Positions 5,861-6,142 of a stretch of DNA of 6,142 nt are shown piece after piece. The notes beneath the pieces are model-generated. The model was not told the origin of the DNA. It ran no database searches and was given only the letters and a program-made list of their open reading frames with translations. Source of the DNA: Kordiimonadaceae bacterium. GTDB lineage: Bacteria; Pseudomonadota; Alphaproteobacteria; Sphingomonadales; Kordiimonadaceae. A program made the position numbers and the translations under genes. Positions within the stretch are counted from its first letter, which is position 1; every line of letters starts with the position of its first letter. The stretch lies in assembly GCA_016763495.1 (NCBI GenBank), contig JAESTR010000017.1:1-6142 (forward strand), written 5' to 3'.

Positions 5861-5884
5861 CCATGAAGAACGAGACTTAAACAA

Positions 5885-6142
5885 ATGTCTGCTGACGAAA
5901 ATAAACGTGATTACCGCGATACTGTTTTTCTACCTAAAACTGATTTCCCGATGCGGGCAGGTCTGCCCAAGCGTGAGCCAGAGTATCTGGCGAAATGGGA
6001 GCGGGAAGATATTTACCGCCAACTGCGCACAGACAGCGTGGGCCGCGAGAAGTTTATCCTGCATGATGGCCCTCCGTATGCCAACGGCGATATTCACTTT
6101 GGTCACGCAATGCAGAAAACGCTAAAAGACATTATCGTTAAG
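5885..6142 (+). CDS. ileS: Isoleucyl-tRNA synthetase, N-terminal 86 residues
   Basis: The gene runs off the window after 86 codons of a protein that normally has about 930 residues. It charges tRNA-Ile with isoleucine in the cytosol and is essential. The N-terminus shows the bacterial IleS pattern: [20 protein letters not shown], then EPEYLAKWE, then [18 protein letters not shown] with the class I signature at 71-74 as HFGH instead of the usual HIGH, and LKDIIVK. HxGH keeps both histidines and the glycine, so function is expected to be retained. The ATG at 5885 follows a 5-codon frame (5863-5880) that ends four bases earlier. The ribosome binding site is weak (a GAG about 11 bases upstream). 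The editing domain and KMSKS loop lie beyond the window. Confidence 0.96.
   Translation, partial: MSADENKRDYRDTVFLPKTDFPMRAGLPKREPEYLAKWEREDIYRQLRTDSVGREKFILHDGPPYANGDIHFGHAMQKTLKDIIVK

Larger units (their letters stand above)
5495..5884. other. 390 bp intergenic region before ileS with several inverted repeats
   Basis: I see no convincing gene here. The longest plus-strand reading frame near the start (5502-5600, 32 residues) has no ribosome binding site and no recognisable motif. A minus-strand frame at 5441-5728 overlaps the hydrolase 3' end and resembles nothing I know. The stretch must hold the end of the hydrolase transcript and the promoter and leader of ileS, but no clear terminator or well-spaced promoter stands out. 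Inverted repeats at 5658-5677, 5781-5804 and 5840-5860 are listed separately. It could be an undescribed small RNA region, decayed DNA, or a long leader. Confidence 0.6.

Noticed and set aside
5495..5884. T-box leader before ileS
   Set aside because: No T-box core sequence or terminator/antiterminator pair is seen, and the T-box is mainly a Gram-positive device.

Overview
The window looks like the chromosome of an alphaproteobacterium with moderate GC content. The evidence is the conserved ribF/ileS neighbourhood, a PhaJ-like MaoC hydratase just upstream of ribF, and the protein sequences themselves. An order such as Kordiimonadales or a relative is a guess from memory, not shown here. No insertion sequence, phage gene, tRNA, rRNA or CRISPR array was found.

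Layout, left to right. The 3' end of a MaoC/PhaJ-type (R)-specific enoyl-CoA hydratase (1-301) is followed after 35 bp by complete ribF (337-1365), which makes FMN and FAD. Next come a TerC-family integral membrane protein starting at TTG (1466-2203) and two tandem, related receiver-like proteins (2300-2887 and 3044-3583). A minus-strand TetR-family repressor (3622-4230) converges on the second receiver and diverges from a membrane-anchored alpha/beta hydrolase of the S33 proline-iminopeptidase type (4337-5494). A 390 bp stretch without a convincing gene leads into the 5' end of ileS (5885 to the window end).

ribF and ileS are often adjacent in proteobacteria. Here about 4.5 kb with five genes lies between them, so the middle of the window is best read as an accessory block in a housekeeping locus. 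Two parts of it form local systems. First, the tetR/hydrolase pair shares a 106 bp divergent control region with a strong sigma70-like promoter. A 25 bp near-perfect palindrome covers its -10 and start site, which fits a repressor operator. Second, the two receiver-like proteins have lost the canonical phosphorylation chemistry in the same way: Asp to Glu at the acceptor site, Lys to Met, no conserved Thr, and no N-terminal acidic pair. Both keep a shared C-terminal tail with two GxxRR motifs and an SVxKQxKL motif. They look like a small family of phosphorylation-independent pseudo-receivers and are the most interesting item here.

Candidate RNA structures are noted before the TerC gene, where mutually exclusive helices involve the ribosome binding site, between the two receiver genes, and before ileS. 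All were found by eye and are unfolded.
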